A DNA stretch of 64,000 nt, from contig UQLZ01000003.1 of NCBI GenBank assembly GCA_900541935.1, positions 27,684 to 91,683 on the forward strand, read 5' to 3'. The position numbers and the translations under genes are program-made. The notes beneath the pieces were generated by a model. It was not told where the DNA came from. It saw nothing but the letters and a program-made list of their open reading frames with translations, and searched no databases. Source of the stretch: an uncultured Prevotellaceae bacterium (lineage in GTDB: Bacteria; Bacteroidota; Bacteroidia; Bacteroidales; Muribaculaceae). Of the stretch, positions 25,448 to 34,364 are shown one piece after another (within the stretch, counting starts at the first letter, position 1; every line of letters begins with the position of its first letter).

Positions 25448-25465
25448 GATTAATTTGTATAGTTG

Positions 25466-26320
25466 TTAGTTTTGTTGCTTTGGTTTCGGGAAGATTGAGG
25501 CAGAAGTGCTAATAGTGTGCATAACGCCCTTGAAGTTGCACTTGTACGCAGACGACAATTCTGTGCCGTTTTTACTAACCTTGATGTCGATGTCAGTAAA
25601 AGCAAATTGTTCGTATGGCTTGTCTCCAATTTCAGGAATTGCATTGCTTGTTGAGATAGTGTATCCTCCTTCAGAAGGAACAACTGGCAAGTTCTTAACT
25701 TCCATAGTCATAGCAGGCATACCTTCAGCGAATTTGGCATTTCTGATAGTCATAGTAGCAGTTTTTGAGTCTGTCAACTTTAGTGTTACTGTAGCATCAC
25801 TGTTGAAGCTTTTGCCGTTTGCTGGAGTTGTAATGGTAGTTCCGTAGAAATTGGCATCTTTTCCAACAACAGAAACTTTGTATCGTCCGTCAACTTTATA
25901 AGAAATTTCGAAAATGTAGTTTTCTTGAAGAAAGCCTTGTACCTCAGTGTAATATGCGAAAATTTTACCCTCAAGGTCTGTCAGTTTACGGTCGTTGCCA
26001 CTTTCTAAAAATACTTCTCCCGGAACTTTGAACTTATATCCTCCGTTTTCGTCAAAACTTAATTCAATGTTTTTGATTGAAAACATAACAGGACTGAGAT
26101 CGTTGCGGAGGCTTACATTCATTCGCATGTCGAATAATAAGTTTGTAAAGTCAATCTTCAAGTCATAGTTTCCAGCGGTAAGGGCTTTAGTGTTGTCTGA
26201 CTCGTCACTAACTGAGTTGTAGCAAGTGAATCCTGTGTTTACAACATACTTTGGGTCTTCGCTGTTAGAGCAAGAGATAATGGCGAAAGCCAATACGATT
26301 AATGTTAGTAGTTTTTTCAT
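25466..26320 (-). CDS. Lipoprotein of unknown function, partner of TonB-dependent receptor
   Basis: The 284-residue product has a lipoprotein signal (LTLIVLAFAIISC, Cys about residue 17). The mature part looks all-beta, with two similar halves containing SFDENGGYKFKVPG and PVVPSEGGYTISTS, each followed by a short lipid-binding-like strand pattern; it could be a calycin-like or DUF4840-type fold, but I do not recognise it firmly. It starts 14 bases after the TonB-dependent receptor gene on the same strand, so it probably acts with it, for example as a surface-exposed accessory. Its ligand is unknown. Confidence 0.6.
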   Translation of the reverse strand: MKKLLTLIVLAFAIISCSNSEDPKYVVNTGFTCYNSVSDESDNTKALTAGNYDLKIDFTNLLFDMRMNVSLRNDLSPVMFSIKNIELSFDENGGYKFKVPGEVFLESGNDRKLTDLEGKIFAYYTEVQGFLQENYIFEISYKVDGRYKVSVVGKDANFYGTTITTPANGKSFNSDATVTLKLTDSKTATMTIRNAKFAEGMPAMTMEVKNLPVVPSEGGYTISTSNAIPEIGDKPYEQFAFTDIDIKVSKNGTELSSAYKCNFKGVMHTISTSASIFPKPKQQN

Positions 26321-26334
26321 TTTTTTATTTGTGT

Positions 26335-28542
26335 TTAAATGTTTATTTTAATTGTTGCTCCAAATCTTGCGGGCTTTCCTCTTTGTAGAAATTCGTGCTT
26401 TATAGAAACGAAGTAAAATGTTGAATACTGCGTCCCTGTGATGTTTTTTGCCCATATTTGAAGAGAAGCTTTTTCAGCGCTTAGTTTGATTCCTGCATTT
26501 AGCAAAGCGTAAAAATTCTGATGAAGACTGTTTTTTTCATTCCAGTATATTTTTCCAGCGCATGTGGTGCTTGCGTCAAATGTTATGTATTTAAGATACC
26601 CGTCCCCAAGTCTAAGTGAATAGGCGGCACTGGCGTTTAGAGTATTCATGGGAGCATGAGGAACGAATTTTCCAGAATAGTTGTTTTGCCCATCGTTAAA
26701 GTTGATGAATTTAGCATTGGTGTATCCGTAACTTGCGTTGATTGTTAATCTGTTGACAGGCCTTGCGGTAACAGATATTTCCGCACCTATGCTTCTTGAT
26801 TTTCCTGCATTTGCCATGATTCTTCCTGTTGTTGTCCCTTCAGGGAATACTGTCAGTTGCTGGTCTCTGCAATCGATATAGAATGCTGCTGCTTCTGTTT
26901 GAATTTTGCCGTCGGCAAGGGAGATGTGCCCGCCAATTTCATAGTTCCAACTTTTTTCCGGTTTGTATCCTATTATTTCGTTGATTGTATATAGTTTGTC
27001 AATACCCATTTCGTTCATCAGTTCCTGTTGCAAAACGTCGGAGAACATTTGTGTGTTGAATCCGCCTGCCTTATATCCTTTGCTGAGACTTGCAAAGAGG
27101 TGGCAGTTGCTGTTTATTTTGTAAAAAACAGAAATTTTAGGTAAAAGTTCATTGAAACTTTTTGAGAGGGAACCTTTCGTGTGGATGTTAATTTCTTTGT
27201 GCTTGTATATCTCTTTGGAGTTCTCTGTTACGTGGAATATTGTGTAGTTTGTGTTGCAGTCGCTGTTATAGTTGAGTTTTGTATGTTCATGGTCGATGCG
27301 GAGGCCTGCTGTTAGAGTAAACTTGTCAATGTCAATGCTTATTTCTCCGTATGCGGCAAGTCCGTAAGACGGCATTTTGAATTTAGATCCGAGTACGAAA
27401 CTATTAGAGTCCCATTCAATAGGGTATATCGGATTCATTTCGTTAGGTTTTTTTATTATAAGTTCCTCGATGCCTGTTTGCTTGAATGTAACAGGAGCGT
27501 CCATTTCAGTTCTTTTGAAAAAACCGAAAGCACCAGTAAGCCATTTGATTTTCTTGTTTCCGTTGCTTTTAATGATTAGGTCTTGAGTAATTCCGTGCTC
27601 CTTTTTTTTCTGTGTTAGGGTAAAGTACGGTTGCGGAAGAAAGTCTTGGTCGAGTGTCATATTGTCGTTGAGGAACTGGTAACTGGTAATGCTCGAGATA
27701 GAAACATCTTCCAGATTTGCCTTTATTGTCAGACCGTCGAGAATGGAAGTGCGACGATAGAAGCACGTGTCGTTATATGCTATCTCACCTGTTTTTACAT
27801 ATTCGTAAGCGTATCCGCCTTGGCGGACTACTGTTGAACTTGCTGCATTTTCTATTGCAATGTTTTCTTTTGGTTTCCATATAGTTTTTAGGCTTATGCG
27901 TCCAGAATTTTCCTTGTCGCAATTTTCTCCGTTGAAGTTGTTTTTAAAGAATCCGCTGCCGTGTCGGTACGTAATTGTTGCACCTAAGCCAAACTGTTCG
28001 CTTGTCTTGTTATAGTATCCTATGTTGGCATTTATGGAATTTCCGTTGCCGTATCCGAGTGATATTCTCGTGCCTTGATAATCGAAAGGTGATATGGTTT
28101 GAACGTTGATTACTCCGCCCATTGTGTTTCTTCCGTACAGAGTGCTTTGAGGCCCTCTGGCTATCTCCATTGTTTCGATGTCTGAGATGTCAAAGTCATA
28201 GTTATCTTTGTTCAGTAAAGGAATGTTATCAATATTCATTCCAACGACTGGCTGGTCTATTCTTGCTCCAATGCCACGTACGTAAATGGATGAAGTTATT
28301 CTTGAGCCGTAGTCTGGAATGTAGAAGTTAGGTGCTATTGCAGTTGCATCCTTTGCCGATAGAATGCCGAGTCTTTCTGCTGTGCTTCTGTCTATTAAAG
28401 TTTTAGCCCTTGCCTTGCTTTCGGTAGCCGTTGATTTGATTGCTGTTACGTTTATTTCTTTCAGGAATAGGGTATCAGAACCTATTGAACCTTTGGATAG
28501 AAACGGAATTGTTGCCAATATGATAACAAAATATATTCTCAC
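26335..28542 (-). CDS. TonB-dependent outer-membrane receptor
   Basis: The product is about 735 residues if it starts at the GTG at 28542. A signal peptide (RIYFVIILATIPFLSKGS) precedes a TonB-box-like segment (LKEINVTAIKS), the plug domain (~50-160, IYVRGIGARIDQPVVGMNID and RGPQSTLYGRNTMGGVINV) and a 22-strand-type barrel (LSKGYKAGGFN, ASYGYTNAKF). It has no N-terminal carboxypeptidase-like domain, so it is not SusC-type; a siderophore, vitamin or other small ligand is possible. The frame is open upstream to ATG 28611, but a promoter -7 box lies inside that extension, so the shorter start is preferred. Confidence 0.85.
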   Translation of the reverse strand: MRIYFVIILATIPFLSKGSIGSDTLFLKEINVTAIKSTATESKARAKTLIDRSTAERLGILSAKDATAIAPNFYIPDYGSRITSSIYVRGIGARIDQPVVGMNIDNIPLLNKDNYDFDISDIETMEIARGPQSTLYGRNTMGGVINVQTISPFDYQGTRISLGYGNGNSINANIGYYNKTSEQFGLGATITYRHGSGFFKNNFNGENCDKENSGRISLKTIWKPKENIAIENAASSTVVRQGGYAYEYVKTGEIAYNDTCFYRRTSILDGLTIKANLEDVSISSITSYQFLNDNMTLDQDFLPQPYFTLTQKKKEHGITQDLIIKSNGNKKIKWLTGAFGFFKRTEMDAPVTFKQTGIEELIIKKPNEMNPIYPIEWDSNSFVLGSKFKMPSYGLAAYGEISIDIDKFTLTAGLRIDHEHTKLNYNSDCNTNYTIFHVTENSKEIYKHKEINIHTKGSLSKSFNELLPKISVFYKINSNCHLFASLSKGYKAGGFNTQMFSDVLQQELMNEMGIDKLYTINEIIGYKPEKSWNYEIGGHISLADGKIQTEAAAFYIDCRDQQLTVFPEGTTTGRIMANAGKSRSIGAEISVTARPVNRLTINASYGYTNAKFINFNDGQNNYSGKFVPHAPMNTLNASAAYSLRLGDGYLKYITFDASTTCAGKIYWNEKNSLHQNFYALLNAGIKLSAEKASLQIWAKNITGTQYSTFYFVSIKHEFLQRGKPARFGATIKINI

Positions 28543-28555
28543 TTTTTTTTGCCTG

Positions 28556-28586
28556 CAAAGTAATTGCATTTTTTTGTAATGGGCAA
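28556..28586 (-). promoter_or_regulatory. Promoter of the TonB-dependent receptor gene
   Basis: On the minus strand, TTG (28586-28584), 20 bases, then TTACTTTG (28563-28556) fit the Bacteroidetes consensus. Transcription would start only about 7-8 bases before the GTG at 28542, giving a very short leader. Confidence 0.6.
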
Positions 28587-28704
28587 TCACTATTTGTTGT
28601 GATTTTGGCATTATTCAACCAGAAATATTAAAACTTTTGAATTATTAACTTTTTAGTATTTTTATTATTATTTTTAAAATGGCGGGTAAAAAAAACATTG
28701 TCAA

Positions 28705-28737
28705 TTGGCGGAAATCCGCCGAAATTTGCTATATTTG
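28705..28737 (+). promoter_or_regulatory. Promoter of nuoA with an internal palindrome
   Basis: TTG (28705-28707) and TATATTTG (28730-28737) lie 22 bases apart. GGCGGA-AA-TCCGCC at 28707-28720 is a perfect inverted repeat placed between the two boxes, a typical site for a repressor or a local hairpin. A leader of about 100 bases separates the predicted start from the nuoA ATG. Confidence 0.7.
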
Positions 28738-28845
28738 CAACGAATTTTATATGTTGCATAGGGTATGAAATGTAACCTGCTACTTGTGAGACGGTTATAT
28801 GTCAGCCTTGCGTTATTTGAATAAATATTTTAAGTAATTACATAC

Positions 28846-29220
28846 ATGGTTTTATCAATTTTTGGTATTCAAAGTACAACGACGGCATTGGTCGCAGCTA
28901 TTTCCGGGTTGGCATTAGTTTTTCTTGGATTGTGGTTAGCTGGCTTGATAGGCCCTCGTTCGTATGCTCCTCAAAAAAGTGAGGCTTACGAGTGCGGTAT
29001 CCCTACGCGAGGTGAGAGTATGGTTCAATTCAAGGTTGGATATTATTTGTTTGCTATCCTTTTCTTGATGTTTGATGTTGAAACTGTATTCTTGTTCCCT
29101 TGGGCGGTTATAGCCAAGAGTATGGGAACTGCATCAATTATGGCTGTTGCTGTGTTTATGGGTGTTTTGATTTTAGGTCTTGCTTACGCATGGAAGAAAG
29201 GAGCGTTGGAATGGAAGTAA
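28846..29220 (+). CDS. nuoA: NADH-quinone oxidoreductase subunit A
   Basis: This 124-residue protein has three TM helices and the NuoA/ND3 signatures YAPQKSEAYECGIPTRGES and QFKVGYYLFAILFLMFDVETVFLFPW. The Cys in the ECG loop corresponds to the ND3 loop at the quinone-site hinge. It is the first gene of the complex I cluster, overlapping nuoB by 10 bases. Confidence 0.97.
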   Translation: MVLSIFGIQSTTTALVAAISGLALVFLGLWLAGLIGPRSYAPQKSEAYECGIPTRGESMVQFKVGYYLFAILFLMFDVETVFLFPWAVIAKSMGTASIMAVAVFMGVLILGLAYAWKKGALEWK

Positions 29221-29831
29221 AGATAAAAGGAATGAAGAGGGAGGACTTCAACGATAATGAGTACATCGATAATCTCGTTGAAGAACTTAAATCCAACGGT
29301 CAGAATGTTGTTGTCGGCAAATTGGACCAGTTGATAAACTGGGGTCGCTCTAATTCTTTGTGGCCATTGACATTCGCAACAAGTTGCTGCGGTATTGAAT
29401 TTATCAGTCTTGGTGCTGCACGTTACGATATGGCTCGCTTTGGTTTTGAGGTGGCTCGTTCAAGCCCACGTCAGGCTGACTTTATGATGGTAGCAGGTAC
29501 AATCGTTCATCGAATGGCTCCAGTATTCCGCCGTCTTTATGAGCAACTTGCAGAACCGAAATATGTTATCGCAGTAGGTGGTTGCGCAATTTCAGGAGGA
29601 CCATTCCGAAACTCTTATCACGTTGTAAAGGGTATTGACACTGTCGTTCCTGTTGATGTGTTCATTCCTGGTTGCCCTCCAAGACCAGAGGCAATGTTTT
29701 ATGGAATGATGCAATTGCAGAGAAAGGTCAAAGTGGAAAGATTCTTTGGTGGAGTTAACAGAAAGAAAACGCGTGAGGATTTCTTCAGAGAAAATCCGGG
29801 TATCGCTGAAAGAGAACATGTTCAAGAATAA
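29211..29831 (+). CDS. nuoB: NADH-quinone oxidoreductase subunit B
   Basis: From the ATG at 29211 the product is 206 residues; ATG 29232 is a possible alternative. TSCCGIEFISLG, VGGCAISGGPF and IPGCPPRPEA provide the four cysteines that hold cluster N2, the final electron donor to quinone. An SD-like GGAG lies about 9 bases before 29211, inside nuoA. It belongs to the peripheral Q-module together with NuoCD. Confidence 0.96.
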   Translation: MEVKIKGMKREDFNDNEYIDNLVEELKSNGQNVVVGKLDQLINWGRSNSLWPLTFATSCCGIEFISLGAARYDMARFGFEVARSSPRQADFMMVAGTIVHRMAPVFRRLYEQLAEPKYVIAVGGCAISGGPFRNSYHVVKGIDTVVPVDVFIPGCPPRPEAMFYGMMQLQRKVKVERFFGGVNRKKTREDFFRENPGIAEREHVQE

Positions 29832-29842
29832 TTTTGTAAATT

Positions 29843-31462
29843 ATGGCTGATATTAAAGATACTATTAAAAATATATGTCCTGAAGTCGTATTCGAGGAAA
29901 ATGAGGTATTGACAGTTGCTGTCCCTGACAAATGCTGGCATAATGTGGCTGTAGCTATCAAGGAGGCTGGCTATGAATGGCTTACTGCTCTTATTGGAGA
30001 GGACTTTGGAGAAGCACTTGGATGTGTTTATTACTTTACCTCTGTAAAAGATAACTCTAAACTTTCTGCAATTGTTAAGACTGAGGACCGTGAGAATCCG
30101 ATGATTCACTCTGTCTCAGATTTGTGGAAAGACGCTTTGCTTGAAGAACGTGAGGTTTATGACTTCTACGGTATCAAGTTTATCAACCACCCTGATATGC
30201 GCAGACTTTTCTTGCGTAATGACTGGGTGGGTTTCCCATTGAGAAAAGATTACGACGAATCAGAAGAGTTGAACCCTGTTCGCCTTTATCACGAAGAGGT
30301 TGACGATTCATCTGTTACTTATGTCGAGGATGAAAACGGCAAGGTCTCTGCAAAGAAGGTTGACGTGTTCACTTCTGACGAATTTGTTGTCAATATAGGT
30401 CCGCAGCACCCTGCTACTCACGGTGTGTTAAGGTTCAGAACTTCACTTGACGGTGAGGAAATTAAGAAAATAGACCTTGTATGTGGTTATATCCATAGAG
30501 GTATTGAAAAACTTTCAGAGAAGTTGACTTATGCTCAAAGCACTCACTTCTTTGATAGAATGGACTACTTCTCTGCTTTGCCAAACGAGCACTGTCTTTG
30601 CATGTGCGTGGAAAAGGCTCTCGGTATTGAGGTTCCACGCAGAGCGCAGGTTATCCGCGTTATGGTTGACGAATTGTCGCGTATTGCATCTCACTTGCTC
30701 TTCTTCGGAACTTACTGTATGGACCTTGGTGCAACAACAGCGCTTTTCTACGGTTTGAGAGAAAGAGAGACTATCCTAGATATCCTTGAGGAAACTTGCG
30801 GTGCGAGAATGTCGTTTAACTATGATGTTATCGGTGGTGTTCGCGAAGATATTCATCCGAATTTCGTTCAACGCGTTAAGGACTTTATCCCAGTAATGTA
30901 TAAGGCGTTGAAGGAGTATCACACACTTGTTACCGGTAACGTTATCTTCAAGAACCGCTTGATTGGCGTTGGTATGCTTAGCAAGGAAGACGCTATCTCT
31001 TACGGCGTTGCAGGTCCTTCTGGACGTGCATCAGGCTGGGCTTGTGATATCCGTAAGGTTAATCCTTACTCAATTTATAGCGAACTCGACTTTGAGGAAG
31101 TTATCATGACTGGTTGTGATTCTTTCGACAGATACCTTGTCCGTATGAAAGAAATTGAGCAATCGCTTAAGATTCTTGAGCAATTGGTTGACAATATCCC
31201 AGAAGGCGAATACTGTGCGAAAGTTCCTAAAATTATCAAGTTGCCTGTTGGCCACTGGTATCAGGAAGTTGAGGCATGTCGAGGTGCATTCGGTGTTTAT
31301 ATCGACAGTAAGGGAGAAAAGACTCCTTATAGAATGAAGGTAAATGGAACATGCTTGCGACTTGCTGGCGTTGTTGATCATCTTACACGCGGTTCTAAGA
31401 TTGCTGACTTGATTACAATTGGCGGTTCTTTGGACTATGTTGTTCCTGATATTGACAGATAA
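29843..31462 (+). CDS. nuoCD: NADH-quinone oxidoreductase subunit C/D fusion
   Basis: This 539-residue fusion has a NuoC domain (~1-155), with EREVYDFYGIKF, HPDMRRLFLRNDWVGFPLRK, and a NuoD domain (~175-539), with NIGPQHPATHGVLRF, the His region that lines the quinone cavity, YIHRGIEKLSE, SHLLFFGTYCMDLGA and the C-terminal SLDYVVPDIDR. Fusion of C and D is common in Bacteroidetes. The length and C-terminus are complete. Confidence 0.96.
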   Translation: MADIKDTIKNICPEVVFEENEVLTVAVPDKCWHNVAVAIKEAGYEWLTALIGEDFGEALGCVYYFTSVKDNSKLSAIVKTEDRENPMIHSVSDLWKDALLEEREVYDFYGIKFINHPDMRRLFLRNDWVGFPLRKDYDESEELNPVRLYHEEVDDSSVTYVEDENGKVSAKKVDVFTSDEFVVNIGPQHPATHGVLRFRTSLDGEEIKKIDLVCGYIHRGIEKLSEKLTYAQSTHFFDRMDYFSALPNEHCLCMCVEKALGIEVPRRAQVIRVMVDELSRIASHLLFFGTYCMDLGATTALFYGLRERETILDILEETCGARMSFNYDVIGGVREDIHPNFVQRVKDFIPVMYKALKEYHTLVTGNVIFKNRLIGVGMLSKEDAISYGVAGPSGRASGWACDIRKVNPYSIYSELDFEEVIMTGCDSFDRYLVRMKEIEQSLKILEQLVDNIPEGEYCAKVPKIIKLPVGHWYQEVEACRGAFGVYIDSKGEKTPYRMKVNGTCLRLAGVVDHLTRGSKIADLITIGGSLDYVVPDIDR

Positions 31463-31494
31463 TTAATAGAGTAATAATAAGAAAAAATATAATT

Positions 31495-32571
31495 ATGTTT
31501 GACTTCAGTATAGTCACAAGTTGGTTCGATTCGTTGCTTAATGGCTTTTTGCCTGTTTGGGCAACAACTATTATAGAATGTCTTATCATTGGAATAGGCT
31601 TGATATTGGTTTATGCCCTTCTTGCACTATTCTATATCTATTATGAGCGTAAATTCTGCGGTGCTATCCAATGCCGTATCGGTCCTAATCGTGTAGGACC
31701 TATGGGATTGCTCCAGAGTTTTGCTGATATGTTCAAGATGCTTATCAAAGAGTTGATTCCTATTAATCATATCGACAAGTTCCTTTTCGGTCTTGCTCCG
31801 TACCTCGTTGTTGGTGCATCATTGACAGCGTTTGCAGTGCTTCCTTGGGGTAATGGTTTGCAGATTGTCGATTTTAATATCGGTATCTTCTTCTTAATCG
31901 CTGTTTCTTCAATCGGCGTTCTTGGTATTTTGTTGGCAGGTTGGTCTTCAAATAACAAGTTCACTCTTATTGGTGCAATGCGAAGCGGTGCACAAATGGT
32001 AAGTTACGAGTTGTCAATAGGTTTGTCTATTATGACAATGGTATTGCTTGCTGGAACGATGTCGATTACAGGCATTGTAGAAGGTCAGAAAGACTTGTGG
32101 TTCATCTTCCAAGGTCACTTGCCAGCTCTTATTGCGTTCCTTGTATATATGGTAGCAGGTACAGCGGAAACAAACCGTGGTCCGTTCGACTTGCCAGAGG
32201 CTGAGTCGGAATTGACAGCAGGTTACCATACAGAGTATTCTGGTCTGCATTTTGGTTACTTCTACCTTGCCGAATATTTGAATATGTTTATTGTAGCAGG
32301 TGTTGCGTCTCTTCTTTTCTTTGGAGGTTGGATGCCTCTTCATATCCCTGGATGGGATGCCTTCAATGAGGTTATGGACTATATTCCGTCTGTTATCTGG
32401 TTCGTTGGCAAGGCAGTTGCACTTTCTGCAATTATTATGTGGTTCAAATGGACTTTCCCTCGCTTGCGTATCGACCAGTTGCTCGCATTTGAGTGGAAAT
32501 ATCTTTTACCGCTGAATTTATTAAACCTTATTGTGATGTTGATTGTTGTAGCATTTGGATTGCACTTCTAA
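31495..32571 (+). CDS. nuoH: NADH-quinone oxidoreductase subunit H
   Basis: This 358-residue membrane protein with about eight TM helices has ERKFCGAIQCRIGPNRVGP, the FADMFKMLIKE segment and AETNRGPFDLPEAESELTAG, all diagnostic of NuoH, which forms the quinone-site entry. It is the last nuo gene before the ATP synthase block: atpD begins 35 bases downstream, where nuoI would normally follow. No terminator is visible in that gap. Confidence 0.97.
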   Translation: MFDFSIVTSWFDSLLNGFLPVWATTIIECLIIGIGLILVYALLALFYIYYERKFCGAIQCRIGPNRVGPMGLLQSFADMFKMLIKELIPINHIDKFLFGLAPYLVVGASLTAFAVLPWGNGLQIVDFNIGIFFLIAVSSIGVLGILLAGWSSNNKFTLIGAMRSGAQMVSYELSIGLSIMTMVLLAGTMSITGIVEGQKDLWFIFQGHLPALIAFLVYMVAGTAETNRGPFDLPEAESELTAGYHTEYSGLHFGYFYLAEYLNMFIVAGVASLLFFGGWMPLHIPGWDAFNEVMDYIPSVIWFVGKAVALSAIIMWFKWTFPRLRIDQLLAFEWKYLLPLNLLNLIVMLIVVAFGLHF

Positions 32572-32606
32572 TCAATTATAATAAATCACATTTTAAGTAA
32601 TATAAT

Positions 32607-34112
32607 ATGAGCGAGAAGTTAGGAAAGATAGCACAGGTGATTGGTCCTGTCGTTGACGTATCTTTCGAAGTTGAAAAAAACGATTTGCCTCCGATATATA
32701 CTTCCCTGAAGGTTGTCAGAGAAGATAATTCGGAGTTGATGCTCGAAGTTGAGCAGCACATCGGTGAGCATACAGTTCGTTGCGTAGCGATGGACTCTAC
32801 CGATGGCTTGCGTCGCGGAATGAGTGTTGTCAATCTCGGTCAACCTATTGCAGTCCCTACAGGTGAACAAGTAAAAGGTCGTTTGCTGAACGTTATCGGC
32901 AATCCAATTGACCACTTGCCAGACCTTAAGGATGAAAATAAAAGACCTATTCACCAACCTGCTCCAAAATTTGAAGACTTGTCTATCGGGTCTGAGATTC
33001 TTTACACCGGTATTAAAGTGATTGACTTGTTGGAACCTTATTCAAAAGGTGGTAAAATCGGTTTGTTCGGTGGTGCTGGTGTTGGTAAAACAGTTTTGAT
33101 TATGGAGCTTATCAACAACATCGCCAAGGGACACAATGGTTTCTCCGTATTTACTGGTGTTGGAGAGCGTACTCGTGAGGGCAATGATCTTCTGAGGGAA
33201 ATGCTTGAGAGCGGTGTCATCAAATATGGTGACAAATTTATGAAAGGACTTGAAAAGGGGCAGTGGAACCTTGATGACGTTGACATGGAAGAGGTTGCTA
33301 AGTCGCAAAGTACCCTTGTGTTTGGTCAGATGAACGAACCTCCTGGTGCTCGTCTTCGTGTTGCTCTTTCTGGATTGACCGTTGCAGAGCAGTTCCGTGA
33401 CCAAGACGGTGGAGGTAAGGATATCTTGCTATTTATCGACAACATTTTCCGTTTCACACAGGCTGGTTCTGAGGTGTCTGCGTTGTTGGGCCGAATGCCT
33501 TCGGCCGTTGGATACCAACCGACACTTGCTTCTGAAATGGGTGCATTGCAGGAGAGAATCACTTCTACCAAGCAGGGTTCCATCACTTCAGTGCAAGCTA
33601 TTTATGTGCCTGCCGATGACTTGACAGACCCGGCTCCAGCAACGACCTTCAACTTCCTTGATGCTACGACAGTATTGAGCCGTAAAATATCAGAGTTGGG
33701 TATCTATCCTGCTGTTGACCCGTTGGAGTCTTCTTCTCGTATCCTTGACCCGAATATTATCGGTGAAGAGCATTACAATGTTGCACAGGCTGTTAAGCAG
33801 CTTCTTCAAAAGTATAACGAATTGCAGGATATCATTGCAATTCTTGGTGTTGATGAGTTGTCTGACGAAGATAAACTTGTTGTCGCTCGTGCTCGCCGTG
33901 CGCAGAGATTTTTGTCGCAGCCGTTCCACGTTGCTGAGCAGTTTACTGGCCTTCCAGGCGTTATGGTTCCGCTAAGCGAAACTATCCGTGGCTTCAAGAT
34001 GATTCTCAATGGCGAACTTGACGAATATCCGGAACAGGCGTTCCTGAACGTTGGCACTATTGATGAAGCAATCGAGAAAGGCAAGAAAATGCTTGCTGAG
34101 GTTCAAAATTAA
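32607..34112 (+). CDS. atpD: F1F0 ATP synthase subunit beta
   Basis: The 501-residue product has the Walker A GGAGVGKTVLI, the catalytic GERTREGNDL Glu region, DILLFIDNIFRFTQAGSEVS (Walker B), PSAVGYQPTLASEMG and the DELSDEDK (DELSEED) lever. It carries the catalytic site of the F1 head. It starts 35 bases after nuoH and lies in the same orientation, so nuo and atp may share transcripts. Confidence 0.98.
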   Translation: MSEKLGKIAQVIGPVVDVSFEVEKNDLPPIYTSLKVVREDNSELMLEVEQHIGEHTVRCVAMDSTDGLRRGMSVVNLGQPIAVPTGEQVKGRLLNVIGNPIDHLPDLKDENKRPIHQPAPKFEDLSIGSEILYTGIKVIDLLEPYSKGGKIGLFGGAGVGKTVLIMELINNIAKGHNGFSVFTGVGERTREGNDLLREMLESGVIKYGDKFMKGLEKGQWNLDDVDMEEVAKSQSTLVFGQMNEPPGARLRVALSGLTVAEQFRDQDGGGKDILLFIDNIFRFTQAGSEVSALLGRMPSAVGYQPTLASEMGALQERITSTKQGSITSVQAIYVPADDLTDPAPATTFNFLDATTVLSRKISELGIYPAVDPLESSSRILDPNIIGEEHYNVAQAVKQLLQKYNELQDIIAILGVDELSDEDKLVVARARRAQRFLSQPFHVAEQFTGLPGVMVPLSETIRGFKMILNGELDEYPEQAFLNVGTIDEAIEKGKKMLAEVQN

Positions 34113-34126
34113 CAGATTATTTAATA

Positions 34127-34363
34127 ATGACACTAAAAGTAATTTCAGCGGAAAAAATCCTGTTCAGCGGCGAGGTGGAATTAGTCACTTTGCCGGGAGA
34201 GATGGGAGAGTTCACAGTTCTGCATAATCACGCATCGCTTGTTTCTGCTCTTGTTCCTGGTGTTATCACTTATGATGACAAATCAGCAGAGCGAAAGACC
34301 ATCTCCATTGACGGAGGTATTGTCGATGTTGATAATAATGTAGTGTCAGTATGTGTATATTAG
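34127..34363 (+). CDS. atpC: F1F0 ATP synthase subunit epsilon, short form
   Basis: This 78-residue protein contains only the N-terminal beta-sandwich (ISAEKILFSGEVELVTLPGEMGEFTVLHNHASLVSAL as a family block, given in part). The C-terminal helical hairpin present in the ~135-residue enterobacterial epsilon is missing. Short epsilon subunits are usual in Bacteroidetes, so this is not read as truncation. Without the hairpin, epsilon-mediated inhibition of ATP hydrolysis would not operate. It ends 1 base before atpB. Confidence 0.9.
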   Translation: MTLKVISAEKILFSGEVELVTLPGEMGEFTVLHNHASLVSALVPGVITYDDKSAERKTISIDGGIVDVDNNVVSVCVY

Positions 34364-34364
34364 T

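Noticed and set aside
34127..34363. atpC as a truncated pseudogene
   Set aside because: Short epsilon subunits are usual in this phylum and the gene is tightly packed in the operon.
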